Shown piece after piece: positions 1-7,883 of a DNA stretch of 17,566 nucleotides. Position numbers and translations under genes: made by a program. The notes beneath the pieces are model-generated. The model searched no databases, was not told the DNA's origin, and was given only the letters and a program-made list of their open reading frames with translations. Source of the DNA: Halanaerobiaceae bacterium (GTDB taxonomy: Bacteria; Bacillota; Halanaerobiia; Halanaerobiales; Halarsenatibacteraceae); contig PWHA01000243.1 of assembly GCA_003554685.1 (NCBI GenBank), positions 1 through 17,566 on the forward strand, written 5' to 3'. Each line of letters starts with the position of its first letter. The stretch's first letter is position 1.

Positions 1-107
1 ATCTCATTCGGCTTTACTCCCTCATCAACTGCCTCCTGAGTTAACTCCACTACCTCTTCTCTATTACCTTTAATTACACTGTTGCTCAGCTTTTCAAAAT
101 CCACCAT
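1..107 (-). CDS. Corrinoid methyl-carrier protein, N-terminus (partial)
   Basis: Only the first 35 codons are inside the window; the gene runs off the left edge. The reading begins MVDFEKLSNSVIKG and continues NREEVVELTQEAVDEGVKP. This is the helical cap region that opens MtbC/MttC/MtmC-type corrinoid proteins, which carry a methyl group on cobalamin between a substrate methyltransferase (MtbB, MttB, MtgB types) and a downstream methyltransferase. The cobalamin-binding DxHxxG motif would lie outside the window. The ATG at 105-107 is preceded by a strong ribosome-binding site, GGAGGG, eight bases upstream. It may serve the methyltransferases found at 10980-15664, but it lies about 11 kb from them and its partner specificity cannot be read from this fragment. 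The family assignment is fairly confident; the exact type is not. Confidence 0.72.
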   Translation of the reverse strand, partial: MVDFEKLSNSVIKGNREEVVELTQEAVDEGVKPNE

Positions 108-467
108 ATTATTTACCCTCCCAGAAAATTAATTAGATTAATCATGATTATCAGGTGAACAAAATTTTTTCTTCACCGCTCCCAGAGAATGAAGAATAAC
201 TATCGCCTGCACTGCTTTTCTTTTTGCTTAATCCAATCTGGAATTCTGTAAAATTCTTCCCGCTATCTCCAGTGAATCCCCCCTTCCAGACCCGGTTTTG
301 TTGTGACTGTAAATATCTAATATTTTGACAATTAACTTATTAATTCACAAATTACTGTTCTGCCCGGTCTGTCAGGCAAAACAGGACAAAATGATTACGC
401 GCACAAACTAATCATGATTTTTGGCCTGTACTCATTTAATTAGATATAAACTTGCAAATTCCTTTTT
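108..467. other. Intergenic region with repeated 10-bp palindrome
   Basis: These 360 AT-rich bases separate the corrinoid protein start from the Mut7-C gene stop and contain no credible gene. The perfect palindrome AATCATGATT occurs twice, at 140-149 (extended to 12 bp at 139-150) and 410-419. One copy sits about 35 bp upstream of the corrinoid ATG. They could be operator half-sites for that gene, but this is inference. I see no convincing -35/-10 pair and no clear terminator for the Mut7-C gene. Confidence 0.4.
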
Positions 468-1247
468 TTATTTACTAATAAATTTAATTTTTTTCTCTAT
501 TTTTTGCAGCAGTTCTTCTAATTGTTTGTAGTGACTTCCCTGCCAGTAAATTTTATTGCAATCAGGGCACCTGCTGAACTTCTGGTAATATTTTTTTGTG
601 AGAGGTTCCAGGCGATCCAGGATTTCCTGCTTGGAGACTTTTTCCAGTGCCCTATTGCAAACCGGACAGCGCCTGATTTCTGGGATCCTTTCCAGCAGTT
701 CGAATCTCTCCAGCACTTCTTCCAGCTGGACTGCAGGATAATCTGAACGGACAAAATAGGCCAGCTTTACCTGGCGCCGCATCAATAGGCCCCTATCCCG
801 GGTTAAAAGTATCCGGGGGGTTTCACTGGCAAGGCTGGCCAGTTCTGGATCGTCAAAGTCATTGCGGTAAAGAGTATCAAAGCCCAGCATTCTCAGGTAA
901 GAAGCCAGTTTTCCCAGATGGGCATCCAACACAAATTTGGTTTCCGCCGGCAGCACGGGTATTAATTTATCTTCAGGAGATAGTTCGAAATTACGCCAGG
1001 CTGGATAAATACTGAGATATTCTCCTGACTGCACCAGATAGCTAAGATCAACCGGTTTTCCTCTAATCAGAATCAAATCTACAGCTGTATGGGGCACCCT
1101 CTGAGCTTCTATTATATCCCGGGTGGTCTGCCTTCCCTGAAATTTATAGATAAAAAATTTGGATTGCCCGGGTAAATTGCCGGTTAAATGTTCCTCGGAC
1201 AGAAAATCTCTAAGAGGTCCATAAAATCTTAGTTGAACTTTTTTCAT
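468..1247 (-). CDS. Mut7-C ubiquitin-like / Mut7-C RNase domain protein
   Basis: A 259-residue protein with the two-domain layout of Mut7-C family proteins. Residues about 4-85 form a ThiS/ubiquitin-like fold (Ub-Mut7C). Residues about 104-245 form the Mut7-C domain, a PIN-like nuclease fold with a zinc ribbon. The sequence shows the family landmarks: FVLDAHLGKLASYLRMLGFD near residue 105, LLTRDRGLL near 147, and two Cys pairs, CPVC near 194 and CPDCNKIYWQGSH near 228. The family is predicted to act on RNA; no substrate is established for these bacterial proteins. The ATG is preceded by AGGTGA, and the gene starts 19 bp after the reductase fusion, so the two are probably co-transcribed. The stop is TAA. 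Family assignment is secure; function is predicted only. Confidence 0.85.
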   Translation of the reverse strand: MKKVQLRFYGPLRDFLSEEHLTGNLPGQSKFFIYKFQGRQTTRDIIEAQRVPHTAVDLILIRGKPVDLSYLVQSGEYLSIYPAWRNFELSPEDKLIPVLPAETKFVLDAHLGKLASYLRMLGFDTLYRNDFDDPELASLASETPRILLTRDRGLLMRRQVKLAYFVRSDYPAVQLEEVLERFELLERIPEIRRCPVCNRALEKVSKQEILDRLEPLTKKYYQKFSRCPDCNKIYWQGSHYKQLEELLQKIEKKIKFISK

Positions 1248-1266
1248 GGTAAATTCACCTACATAA

Positions 1267-2466
1267 CTAGCAGAGATTTTCGTTTACTCTTAAAGCGGCC
1301 TTAGCCCCCTCGGCAGCAGCAACAATAACCTGTTTATCTTTGATACTGGTAACATCTCCGGCAGCCCAGATGCCCTCCAGGCTGGTTTCATTCTTATTGT
1401 TTATTTTTATTTCACCCAGATCATTAAGCTCAAGCATGTCTTCTACAAAGTCATTATTGGGAATCAGACCAATTTCTACAAAAACAGCAGAAACCTCCAG
1501 GTCCAGCTTTTTACCATTTTCAGCATGTTCCAGCCTCAGGCTTTCCACTTTATTATGGCCGTCTATTTTATTTACCCCATGAGAGGTATAAACTTCAATG
1601 CTGTCATTTTCTCTTACGCTGTCTGCCAGCACCTTATCCCCGGGTAAATGGTCAAGAAACTCCACCAGGTAAATTTGACAGTCGAGTCGGGCTAAATCCA
1701 GGACTGCTTCCAGGCCGGAATTTCCTCCACCAATAACAGCCACTTTCTCTCCGGCATAGAGGTGTCCGTCACAGGTAGCACAGTAATGTACCCCCTGACC
1801 ACTAAATTCCTTTTCCCCGGGGACATATAATTTTCGATTGGTGGTACCGCTGGCTATAATCAGAGACCTGCCGCTTATTTCGCCGCCACTTTTCGCCTGA
1901 ACCTGAAAACCCTCTTCAGTCTTTTCCACAGCAGTAATCTCTTCCCCCAGTTCCATAATGACATCATAATTACTAACATGACGCCAGAAAGCCTCCATCA
2001 TATCAGCTCCCTCAACCCCGGGAAGTCCCAGATAATTATCTATTTCTCCTGTTTCCAGCATCTGGCCGCCCAGAGCCTTTGCCACAATCAGAATATCCAG
2101 TCCCTTACGAGCTCCATAGAGTGCAGCATTTAAACCCGCCGGCCCGGCGCCAATGATAACTAAATCTCGGTGTTTTTCATATACTTCGGCCTCAGCAGCA
2201 AACCCGGCAATCTGATATAATTCTCCTGAATGTTTTTTGTCCATCAGATCATCATAACCGCCAATCAGCCGATCATTAATAAAAATCTGGGGCACGGTTT
2301 TAGCTCCGCTGGTTCTTTCCTGCATTCTAACTTTAACTTCCTCATCACCAATGTCATATTCCTGGTAACTGTATCCCTTGCTCATAAAAAAATTCTTGGC
2401 CTTCTGACAGTAGGGACACCACTCCAGGCTGTAGATTTCAATTCTGGGATCCTGTTCTTCAGTCAC
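1267..2466 (-). CDS. Glutaredoxin-thioredoxin reductase (AhpF-like) fusion
   Basis: A 399-residue flavoprotein disulfide reductase fused to its own redoxin. Residues 8-88 are a glutaredoxin domain with active site CPYC (17-20) and the TVPQIFIN cis-Pro loop. Residues 100-399 are a thioredoxin reductase-type domain with the FAD motif GAGPAG (106-111), redox site CATC (229-232), the nucleotide motif GGGNSGLEA (247 on) and the terminal FAD motif AAGDV. The nucleotide-binding half lacks the HRRxxxR signature of NADPH-specific thioredoxin reductases and instead resembles AhpF (GGGNSG-EA, then VEF), which suggests NADH use. Likely role: electron supply to peroxiredoxins or other thiol proteins in the cytoplasm. 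The start is GTG with AGGAGAGG six bases upstream. The stop is TAG, the only putative TAG stop among complete genes here; if it is read through, the protein gains four residues before a TGA. Confidence 0.9.
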   Translation of the reverse strand: MTEEQDPRIEIYSLEWCPYCQKAKNFFMSKGYSYQEYDIGDEEVKVRMQERTSGAKTVPQIFINDRLIGGYDDLMDKKHSGELYQIAGFAAEAEVYEKHRDLVIIGAGPAGLNAALYGARKGLDILIVAKALGGQMLETGEIDNYLGLPGVEGADMMEAFWRHVSNYDVIMELGEEITAVEKTEEGFQVQAKSGGEISGRSLIIASGTTNRKLYVPGEKEFSGQGVHYCATCDGHLYAGEKVAVIGGGNSGLEAVLDLARLDCQIYLVEFLDHLPGDKVLADSVRENDSIEVYTSHGVNKIDGHNKVESLRLEHAENGKKLDLEVSAVFVEIGLIPNNDFVEDMLELNDLGEIKINNKNETSLEGIWAAGDVTSIKDKQVIVAAAEGAKAALRVNENLC

Positions 2467-2538
2467 AGCTTACCTCTCCTTTTTTGAGTTTGGTTATCTA
2501 AGCCAGATAATTTTCCTTTCACCTTATTTACAGCTTAC

Positions 2539-2568
2539 ATTATATATTCTAACTCAAGCAAAGATCAA
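2539..2568 (-). promoter_or_regulatory. Sigma-70-type promoter of the reductase gene
   Basis: On the minus strand TTGATC (-35, 2563-2568) and TATAAT (-10, 2539-2544) are separated by 18 bp. They lie about 70 bp upstream of the GTG start of the glutaredoxin-reductase gene and just after the terminator of the preceding operon. It would drive the two-gene unit ending at 468. Confidence 0.6.
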
Positions 2569-2580
2569 TTACAACCGCAG

Positions 2581-2613
2581 TTAAAAAACCGGACAGCTGA
2601 TAAAGCTGTCCGG
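2581..2613 (-). terminator. Rho-independent terminator of the ABC transporter operon
   Basis: A perfect 10-bp stem (CCGGACAGCT at 2589-2598 with AGCTGTCCGG at 2604-2613) and a 5-base loop are followed on the minus strand by TTTTTT. It lies 76 bp after the stop of the fused ATPase gene and before the next promoter, so it closes the transporter operon. Confidence 0.9.
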
Positions 2614-2688
2614 CGGATTAAATTTAAAGATCTTTTGATATTGTTTGATATTTTTAACATAAATATCTCAATTTAATTCAAGCTTAAC

Positions 2689-4977
2689 TTAATATAAAAC
2701 ACAAGCTACCTGCTGGCCTTCCGGACCCGGTCGGAGTTCAGGTTCGTCCTTTTCCGGAAATTCTATTTTTAAACGAGAATCCTGCCACTGCCAGCCGTCA
2801 GCAGCCTTTAAAAGAGAAGTGTTCCAGTCATTAAGAATAGCTTTGAGTCTATTTTCCATTTCTTCTTTCTCACTGTCAGAACTTTCCTCTACCCTGAGGA
2901 AAACATTACGGTCCTCAACCTCTATCTCAGAAATCATTTGCAGTTCCGGGCTTCTCTCTAGATAATCCGGACGGGTCTGCTCCATTACGATTATTTTTTT
3001 GACATCCCGGCCTTCAAAGCCGCATTCCGGAGTGGCCTGTTCACAGCGGGGATGAAAACGGCAGCCGTTGGGTAGATCAATGGGGTCGGGAATTTCTCCC
3101 CGGGGATCGACCCGTTCCCTGCCCCGGTCGGGATCGGGGATTGGCACTGCCTTCAGCAGCATTCTGGTATAGGGATGGCAGGGATTGGAAATAACTTCCT
3201 CGGTTTCTCCAATCTCCATCACTCTGCCGAGATAAAGTATGGCAGTTCGATCGCAGATATAACGAATCGTGGCCAGATCATGGGAAATATAAAGAATTGA
3301 AGCTCCCATTTCATCCCGAAAATTCTTCAGCAGATTCAGGATTCCCGCCCTAACGGAGACATCAAGCATGGAAACCGGCTCATCAGCCACAATAAAATCA
3401 GGTTCCAGCACTATAGCCCGGGCCAGGGCTACCCGCTGGCGCTGACCACCGGAGAGCTGATGGGGAAATCTATCAAGAAAATCCTCCGGTGGTCTGAGTT
3501 CAGCCCGGTCCAGAGCCTGCTTGACTTTTTCCACCCGCTCAAAGAAGTTGGAACCTATTTCGTGAATTTTCAGGGGCTCCATAATGGTCTGCAGCACTGT
3601 AAAGCGGGGATTTAAAGTTTCATAGGGATCCTGAAAGACCATCTGTAGATTGCTGCGAAATTTTTTCAGCTGCCTTTTATCCAGTTCTGAAATGTTCTGA
3701 CCGAGATAGGCAATTCTACCCTCGGTGATATTCTGCAGCCGAGCTATTAGCTCTCCCAGGGTGCTCTTACCGGATCCGCTTTCGCCGGCCAATCCCAGGA
3801 TTTCCCGATCCTTAATGGAAAAGCTGACTCCGTCAACAGCCTTGAGATTTCGTTTCTTTCGAAAAATAATCCCCTTGTCGGAAAGCTGAAAAACCTTTCG
3901 GGCCTCTTCAACTTCCAGAACTTTATCGTTCTGAGATTTCTGAACCTCCTTTTGCTTTACCGCGCTGGAGCTTTCACCAAACCAGGTTTTCGGCAGCCGG
4001 GCCCGTTTCCTGAATTCCTCAACCCTGTCAGGAAAATGACAGCGGACAAAATGATCGGGAGCTACTTCCACCCTCTCAGGCAGCCTGTCACATTCATCCC
4101 GGGAGAAGGGACAGCGTTTTCTGAAACGGCAGCCCCTGAGTTCCCCTCCCAGATCAGGAGGGGAGCCGGGAATAGAAATCAGTTCATCAGTAGCAGCTTC
4201 CAGGGTGGGAAAGGCATTAATCAGACCCAGGGTATAGGGATGATAGGCTTCCTTAAATATCTCCCGGGTGGTACCCTGCTCCATCAGATGGCCGGCATAC
4301 ATGACAGCCACCCGCTGGCAGATCTCGGCTACCACAGATATATCATGAGTAACCAGAATAATGGAAGAATCAATCTTTTTTTGCAGGTCAATAAACTGCC
4401 GCAGAATCCCATCCTGAACCACCACATCCAGGGCTGTGGTAGGCTCATCAGCAATAATTAAGGAAGGTTTTAAGGCCATGGCCATGGCTATTACCACCCT
4501 CTGTTTCATGCCTCCGGATAACTGGTGGGGATAATCCTGCAGCCGGCTAGCCTCCAGTCCTACCAGAGAAAAAAGCTCCTCTGACTGTTCTAAAGCCTCC
4601 CTGCGGCTGATATCAATATGGGTCTGGAAGGCTTCCACCATCTGGTCACCAATGGAATAGACCGGATTTAAAGCATTCATGGCACTCTGGGTAACCATGG
4701 CCACTTCTTGCCAGCGTAGTTGATTCAATTCTTTATCAGAAAGCCGTACCAGATCGCGACCCTGAAAATTTATCTCACCACTGACTATCCCTCCATTGGA
4801 GGGTAAAATCTGGTTAATGGATTTAGCCAGGGTGGTTTTGCCGCAGCCTGACTCTCCTACCAGACCCAGATTATCACCCTGTTCCAGGCTCAGGGTCACT
4901 CCATCCACGGCTTTAATTGATTTACTGTTCATGCGGTAATACGTCTTGAGATTTTTCAGGTTCAGGAGCACTCTCAT
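2689..4977 (-). CDS. Fused DppD-DppF peptide/nickel-type ABC transporter ATPase
   Basis: A single 762-residue protein holding both nucleotide-binding subunits of a peptide/nickel (Opp/Dpp-type) importer. Domain 1 has Walker A GESGCGKT (41-48), signature LSGGMKQR (153-160) and Walker B ending ADEP (176-179). Domain 2 has Walker A GESGSGKS (398-405), signature LSGGQRQR (508-515) and ADEP at 531-534. Each is followed by the family's Cys-rich oligopeptide-transporter tail, known in some members to hold an iron-sulfur cluster: Cys 283, 289, 296 and 313 in the first. In the second, three Cys lie at about 639-652 and the fourth comes only at 759 (VACVLY), after an insertion of roughly 90 charged residues. 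The ATG overlaps the end of the permease gene by 56 bp, indicating translational coupling. ATPase role is certain; substrate is unknown. Confidence 0.93.
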   Translation of the reverse strand: MRVLLNLKNLKTYYRMNSKSIKAVDGVTLSLEQGDNLGLVGESGCGKTTLAKSINQILPSNGGIVSGEINFQGRDLVRLSDKELNQLRWQEVAMVTQSAMNALNPVYSIGDQMVEAFQTHIDISRREALEQSEELFSLVGLEASRLQDYPHQLSGGMKQRVVIAMAMALKPSLIIADEPTTALDVVVQDGILRQFIDLQKKIDSSIILVTHDISVVAEICQRVAVMYAGHLMEQGTTREIFKEAYHPYTLGLINAFPTLEAATDELISIPGSPPDLGGELRGCRFRKRCPFSRDECDRLPERVEVAPDHFVRCHFPDRVEEFRKRARLPKTWFGESSSAVKQKEVQKSQNDKVLEVEEARKVFQLSDKGIIFRKKRNLKAVDGVSFSIKDREILGLAGESGSGKSTLGELIARLQNITEGRIAYLGQNISELDKRQLKKFRSNLQMVFQDPYETLNPRFTVLQTIMEPLKIHEIGSNFFERVEKVKQALDRAELRPPEDFLDRFPHQLSGGQRQRVALARAIVLEPDFIVADEPVSMLDVSVRAGILNLLKNFRDEMGASILYISHDLATIRYICDRTAILYLGRVMEIGETEEVISNPCHPYTRMLLKAVPIPDPDRGRERVDPRGEIPDPIDLPNGCRFHPRCEQATPECGFEGRDVKKIIVMEQTRPDYLERSPELQMISEIEVEDRNVFLRVEESSDSEKEEMENRLKAILNDWNTSLLKAADGWQWQDSRLKIEFPEKDEPELRPGPEGQQVACVLY

Positions 4978-6733
4978 TGCCTCCTCTCAGGCGGGGATTG
5001 GTCAGAACTTCCAGAGCGCGGGAAACCAGGAATACCGAAACCACGGTGGCTGAAATAAAAATTCCCGGGGGAATAATCCACCACCAGGCTGTCCGCCAGG
5101 CTCCGGAAAGGCGGGCTGCATGAAGAATGGTGCCCCAGCTGTATACCCTTGGAGGCCCCAGACCTAAAAAGCTTAAGGTTGCCTCAGCAGTAATCGCGTA
5201 ACCCATGGCCACTGCCAGCTGGAGAAAGGCCAGCGGCAGAACATTGGGAGCGATATGAACCAGCATGATTCTAATATTACTGGCTCCTGCTATCCGTGCA
5301 GCTTTAATAAAAGGTCTTTCCACCAGAGAGAGCACCTGGGAACGAATTACCCGGGCATTGGTTCTCCAGGTTAAGAGACCAATGGCCAGAATTATTATCC
5401 AGAGTCCCGGGCCAAAAATCAGCACCAGCACAATGGCAAAGGGTTCCAGCGGCATCCCATACATAATATCCACCACCCGCATCAAAAAACTATCGACTCC
5501 TCCTCGATAATAACCGGAGATAAGCCCCACGGTAAAACCGAGCAGATTAACCATCAGGGCTGCAATAATGCCGACCATCAGCGCCGTACGTGAGCCATAG
5601 ATAACCTGACTCCAGATATCCCGACCCAGATGGGTCGTTCCAAAAAAGTGCTCCCTTGAGGGGGGAGCCAGTTCATTTACATAGGGATCTACTCCATAAA
5701 TATAGCTGGTTTCTCCGGCAGTTGTTATTCCACGATAACCCCTACGGGTTATTCTCTCATGGGTCTGCCAGCTTTCTCCATCATACTGCTGGATTGTGCC
5801 TCGATAACCAACAGCATAGACTTCCTCAGGACTGATTATAGTTACTCCTCTAAGTTCCCGGGAAGAGTCACTGCTCATGGCAAACCACTCGGTACCGTCA
5901 TAACCCATTATTGTTCCTCTTTCACCCACAACAAAGGCCAGGTCTTCACTAAAATAATGCAGGTCATTAAGATCCCTGAAGGTTTCATCAGTGAAGCTTC
6001 TAAACTGAGGAGCGAGAAATTCTCCCTGCTGATAATGTATGATGGTTCCTCGCTCTCCAATTATTATAGCATCATCTGCAGCAACAAAATTTATATCTTT
6101 AAGAGTACGGGTAGATCCCGTGTTCAGCTGCTGCCAGCTTTCTTCCTGCCAGCTAAAAACTGAACCCTCTTCTCCCACTGCATAAATTGTACCTGCGGGA
6201 GAAACAGTCAGGCCATAGATATCTATCTCCTGCTCCAGATGTTTTTCCTGCCAGCTGCCATTCTGATAACTGTATACTCTCCCCCGCTCCCCTGCTGCCA
6301 GAATACTATCTTCTGCAACTGCGGCAGCAAAGAAATCTATTCCAGAATCAATTTCTACCTCCTGCCAGCTGCCATCTTCCTGCAGCATCATGATAGAACC
6401 ATTTTCTGCTGCTGCTATCATCTGCTGGCCACTAATTACCAGATCATTGATGGGTTTATCGCCAATAATCTCATAATCCTGCCATTCACCGCCGGGAGAA
6501 AAGGCAAGTAGACTGCCCTCGATTCTTTCATTCATCTCAGCCGGATTATGGGTTGCCAGCAGAGGAGCAAATATGGCTATTAACACAATAATTGAAAAAA
6601 TAATAGCTCCAGCTATACCCAGAGGGTCCTTAAAGATGATTTTTACCGGCTCCAGAATTGTACTCAAAAAGGGCTTTAAATATTTTAATCTTTCTCTCAG
6701 TCCCTTTTTAGGGCTGGTGTTTTTATTATTCAT
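4922..6733 (-). CDS. DppC-type ABC permease with extracytoplasmic beta-propeller insert
   Basis: A 603-residue permease, about twice the usual length (near 300) for DppC/OppC. Residues 36-60 are the first membrane helix, ending in the familiar FAPLLATHNP. The family normally goes straight on to a GTDxxGRD motif; here that motif (FFGTTHLGRDIWSQVIYGSR) appears only at 363-382. The rest is a normal permease core with several helices and the ATPase-contact (EAA) loop IAGASNIRIMLVHIAPN. The intervening residues, about 82-350, contain seven related units of 35-43 residues with the pattern SWQ...GxRGxIxxYxG, reading as a seven-bladed beta-propeller outside the membrane. The start ATG follows the preceding permease stop by one base. 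The permease call is secure; the role of the propeller is unknown. Confidence 0.92.
   Translation of the reverse strand: MNNKNTSPKKGLRERLKYLKPFLSTILEPVKIIFKDPLGIAGAIIFSIIVLIAIFAPLLATHNPAEMNERIEGSLLAFSPGGEWQDYEIIGDKPINDLVISGQQMIAAAENGSIMMLQEDGSWQEVEIDSGIDFFAAAVAEDSILAAGERGRVYSYQNGSWQEKHLEQEIDIYGLTVSPAGTIYAVGEEGSVFSWQEESWQQLNTGSTRTLKDINFVAADDAIIIGERGTIIHYQQGEFLAPQFRSFTDETFRDLNDLHYFSEDLAFVVGERGTIMGYDGTEWFAMSSDSSRELRGVTIISPEEVYAVGYRGTIQQYDGESWQTHERITRRGYRGITTAGETSYIYGVDPYVNELAPPSREHFFGTTHLGRDIWSQVIYGSRTALMVGIIAALMVNLLGFTVGLISGYYRGGVDSFLMRVVDIMYGMPLEPFAIVLVLIFGPGLWIIILAIGLLTWRTNARVIRSQVLSLVERPFIKAARIAGASNIRIMLVHIAPNVLPLAFLQLAVAMGYAITAEATLSFLGLGPPRVYSWGTILHAARLSGAWRTAWWWIIPPGIFISATVVSVFLVSRALEVLTNPRLRGGNESAPEPEKSQDVLPHEQ
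5684..6490 (-). repeat. Seven-unit propeller repeat inside the permease gene
   Basis: Protein-level repeats, residues about 82-350. Units begin near residues 83, 122, 160, 199, 238, 281 and 320, usually with (S/E)WQ or EF/EW. Most carry a GERG(T/R)(I/V) or GEEGSV turn near the end followed by an aromatic-rich strand (YSYQNG, FSWQEE, IHYQQG, MGYDG, QQYDG). The last unit is the most divergent. The spacing and motifs resemble YCF48/BNR-like or Kelch-like propeller blades, but I cannot assign the family by eye. Confidence 0.75.
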
Positions 6734-6734
6734 C

Positions 6735-7724
6735 TTATTTTTTGCCCCCTTTATAAACTACCCGGGGGTCGAGATAGCTGTAGATTACATCAGCCAGGAA
6801 GTTCATGATTAGAACAAGTCCCGACATCATCATAAAAGAACCCTGAGCCATGGGGAAATCACTGGTCCGTACGGCCTGCACAATTTCCCGGCCCAGGCCC
6901 GGCCAGGAGAAGACCACCTCAACCACAACCTGACCTCCCACAGCCAGACCAATGGTAATTGCTGCCTGGGTTACCACCGGCAGGAGGGCATTGCGGGCCA
7001 CATGGTGGTACATGATTCTGCGCTCACTTAATCCCTTAGCCTGACAGAGTTCAATAAAATCTTCTCCCATAACTTCCAGCATGGTATTTCTCATTATCAG
7101 CATGGGAAGTCCCAGGTAGTAGATGGCAATGGTCATCATGGGAAGGAATAAATGCCAGAGATAATCCAGGGTAAAAATTTTATCGAAAAAGTGAGCGGCT
7201 TCATAGGGCAGAGTTCTCATGCCGCTGGTGGGAAAAATATTAAACCAGATACCAAAGATCATGATAAAAATCATTCCGGTCCAGAAAAGAGGGGCAGAAC
7301 GCAGCACCAGTCCTCCTATAATACCGGTAAATTCTGATCTGCTGCCCCTCTTCCAGGAAAGAAAAACACCCAGCAGAGGTCCCAGCAGATAGGATACAAT
7401 AATAGCGGGTATCATTAAGGCCAGGGTATTATAGAGCCGATCCAGTATGATGGGAAAAACCGGGGCCCTGTAGTGGAAGGAAAGGCCCAATTCACCCTGA
7501 ACAAAATTAGTCAGATAGGTAAAATATTGGCCCATCAGAGGCTGATCGAGCCCGAAACGCGCTCTTACCATTGCCTGTTCCTCAGCTGATAAACCCTCCA
7601 TAACCAGGGCTGCAGTTGGATCGGGAAGGGCCAGTCTAAAAACAAAAAACAGCATGGTTAATATGATAAAATAGGATAAAAGCATCTGCAGAATACGCCG
7701 TGCTATAAATTGACCTTTGCCCAT
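6735..7724 (-). CDS. DppB-type ABC transporter permease
   Basis: A 329-residue inner-membrane permease of the DppB/OppB family, normal in length. It opens with the conserved first helix (ILQMLLSYFIILTMLFFVFR), then the extracytoplasmic stretch RFGLDQPLMGQYFTYL with GELGLSFHYRAPV, further helices, and the ATPase-contact loop QAKGLSERRIMYHHVARNAL. The end, FLADVIYSYLDPRV, is typical of the family. It pairs with the DppC-type subunit, which starts one base after its TAA stop. The ATG is preceded by GAGGTGA five bases upstream. It lies 159 bp after the binding-protein gene, with an attenuator-like hairpin between them. Nothing in this subunit explains the unusual features of its partners. Confidence 0.94.
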   Translation of the reverse strand: MGKGQFIARRILQMLLSYFIILTMLFFVFRLALPDPTAALVMEGLSAEEQAMVRARFGLDQPLMGQYFTYLTNFVQGELGLSFHYRAPVFPIILDRLYNTLALMIPAIIVSYLLGPLLGVFLSWKRGSRSEFTGIIGGLVLRSAPLFWTGMIFIMIFGIWFNIFPTSGMRTLPYEAAHFFDKIFTLDYLWHLFLPMMTIAIYYLGLPMLIMRNTMLEVMGEDFIELCQAKGLSERRIMYHHVARNALLPVVTQAAITIGLAVGGQVVVEVVFSWPGLGREIVQAVRTSDFPMAQGSFMMMSGLVLIMNFLADVIYSYLDPRVVYKGGKK

Positions 7725-7764
7725 CTAATTCACCTCAGCAATCAAATTAATAATAAAATGACAT

Positions 7765-7798
7765 TGAAAAAATGGGGGGAAATTATCCCCCCCATTTT
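7765..7798 (-). terminator. Attenuator/terminator between binding protein and permease genes
   Basis: An 11-bp stem, AAAATGGGGGG at 7769-7779 with CCCCCCATTTT at 7788-7798, and an 8-base loop run into ATTTTTTC on the minus strand. Placed after the solute-binding protein gene and before the permeases, it probably lets most transcripts end after the binding protein, giving that subunit in excess, as is common for binding-protein-dependent importers. Confidence 0.75.
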
Positions 7799-7883
7799 CT
7801 CCTGCTTAAATTAACAGCATATTTTCAAACTGCAGCTAAACAGCTGGACTGCTTTAAAACAGTTCAGGGGAATTCACTGCTCC

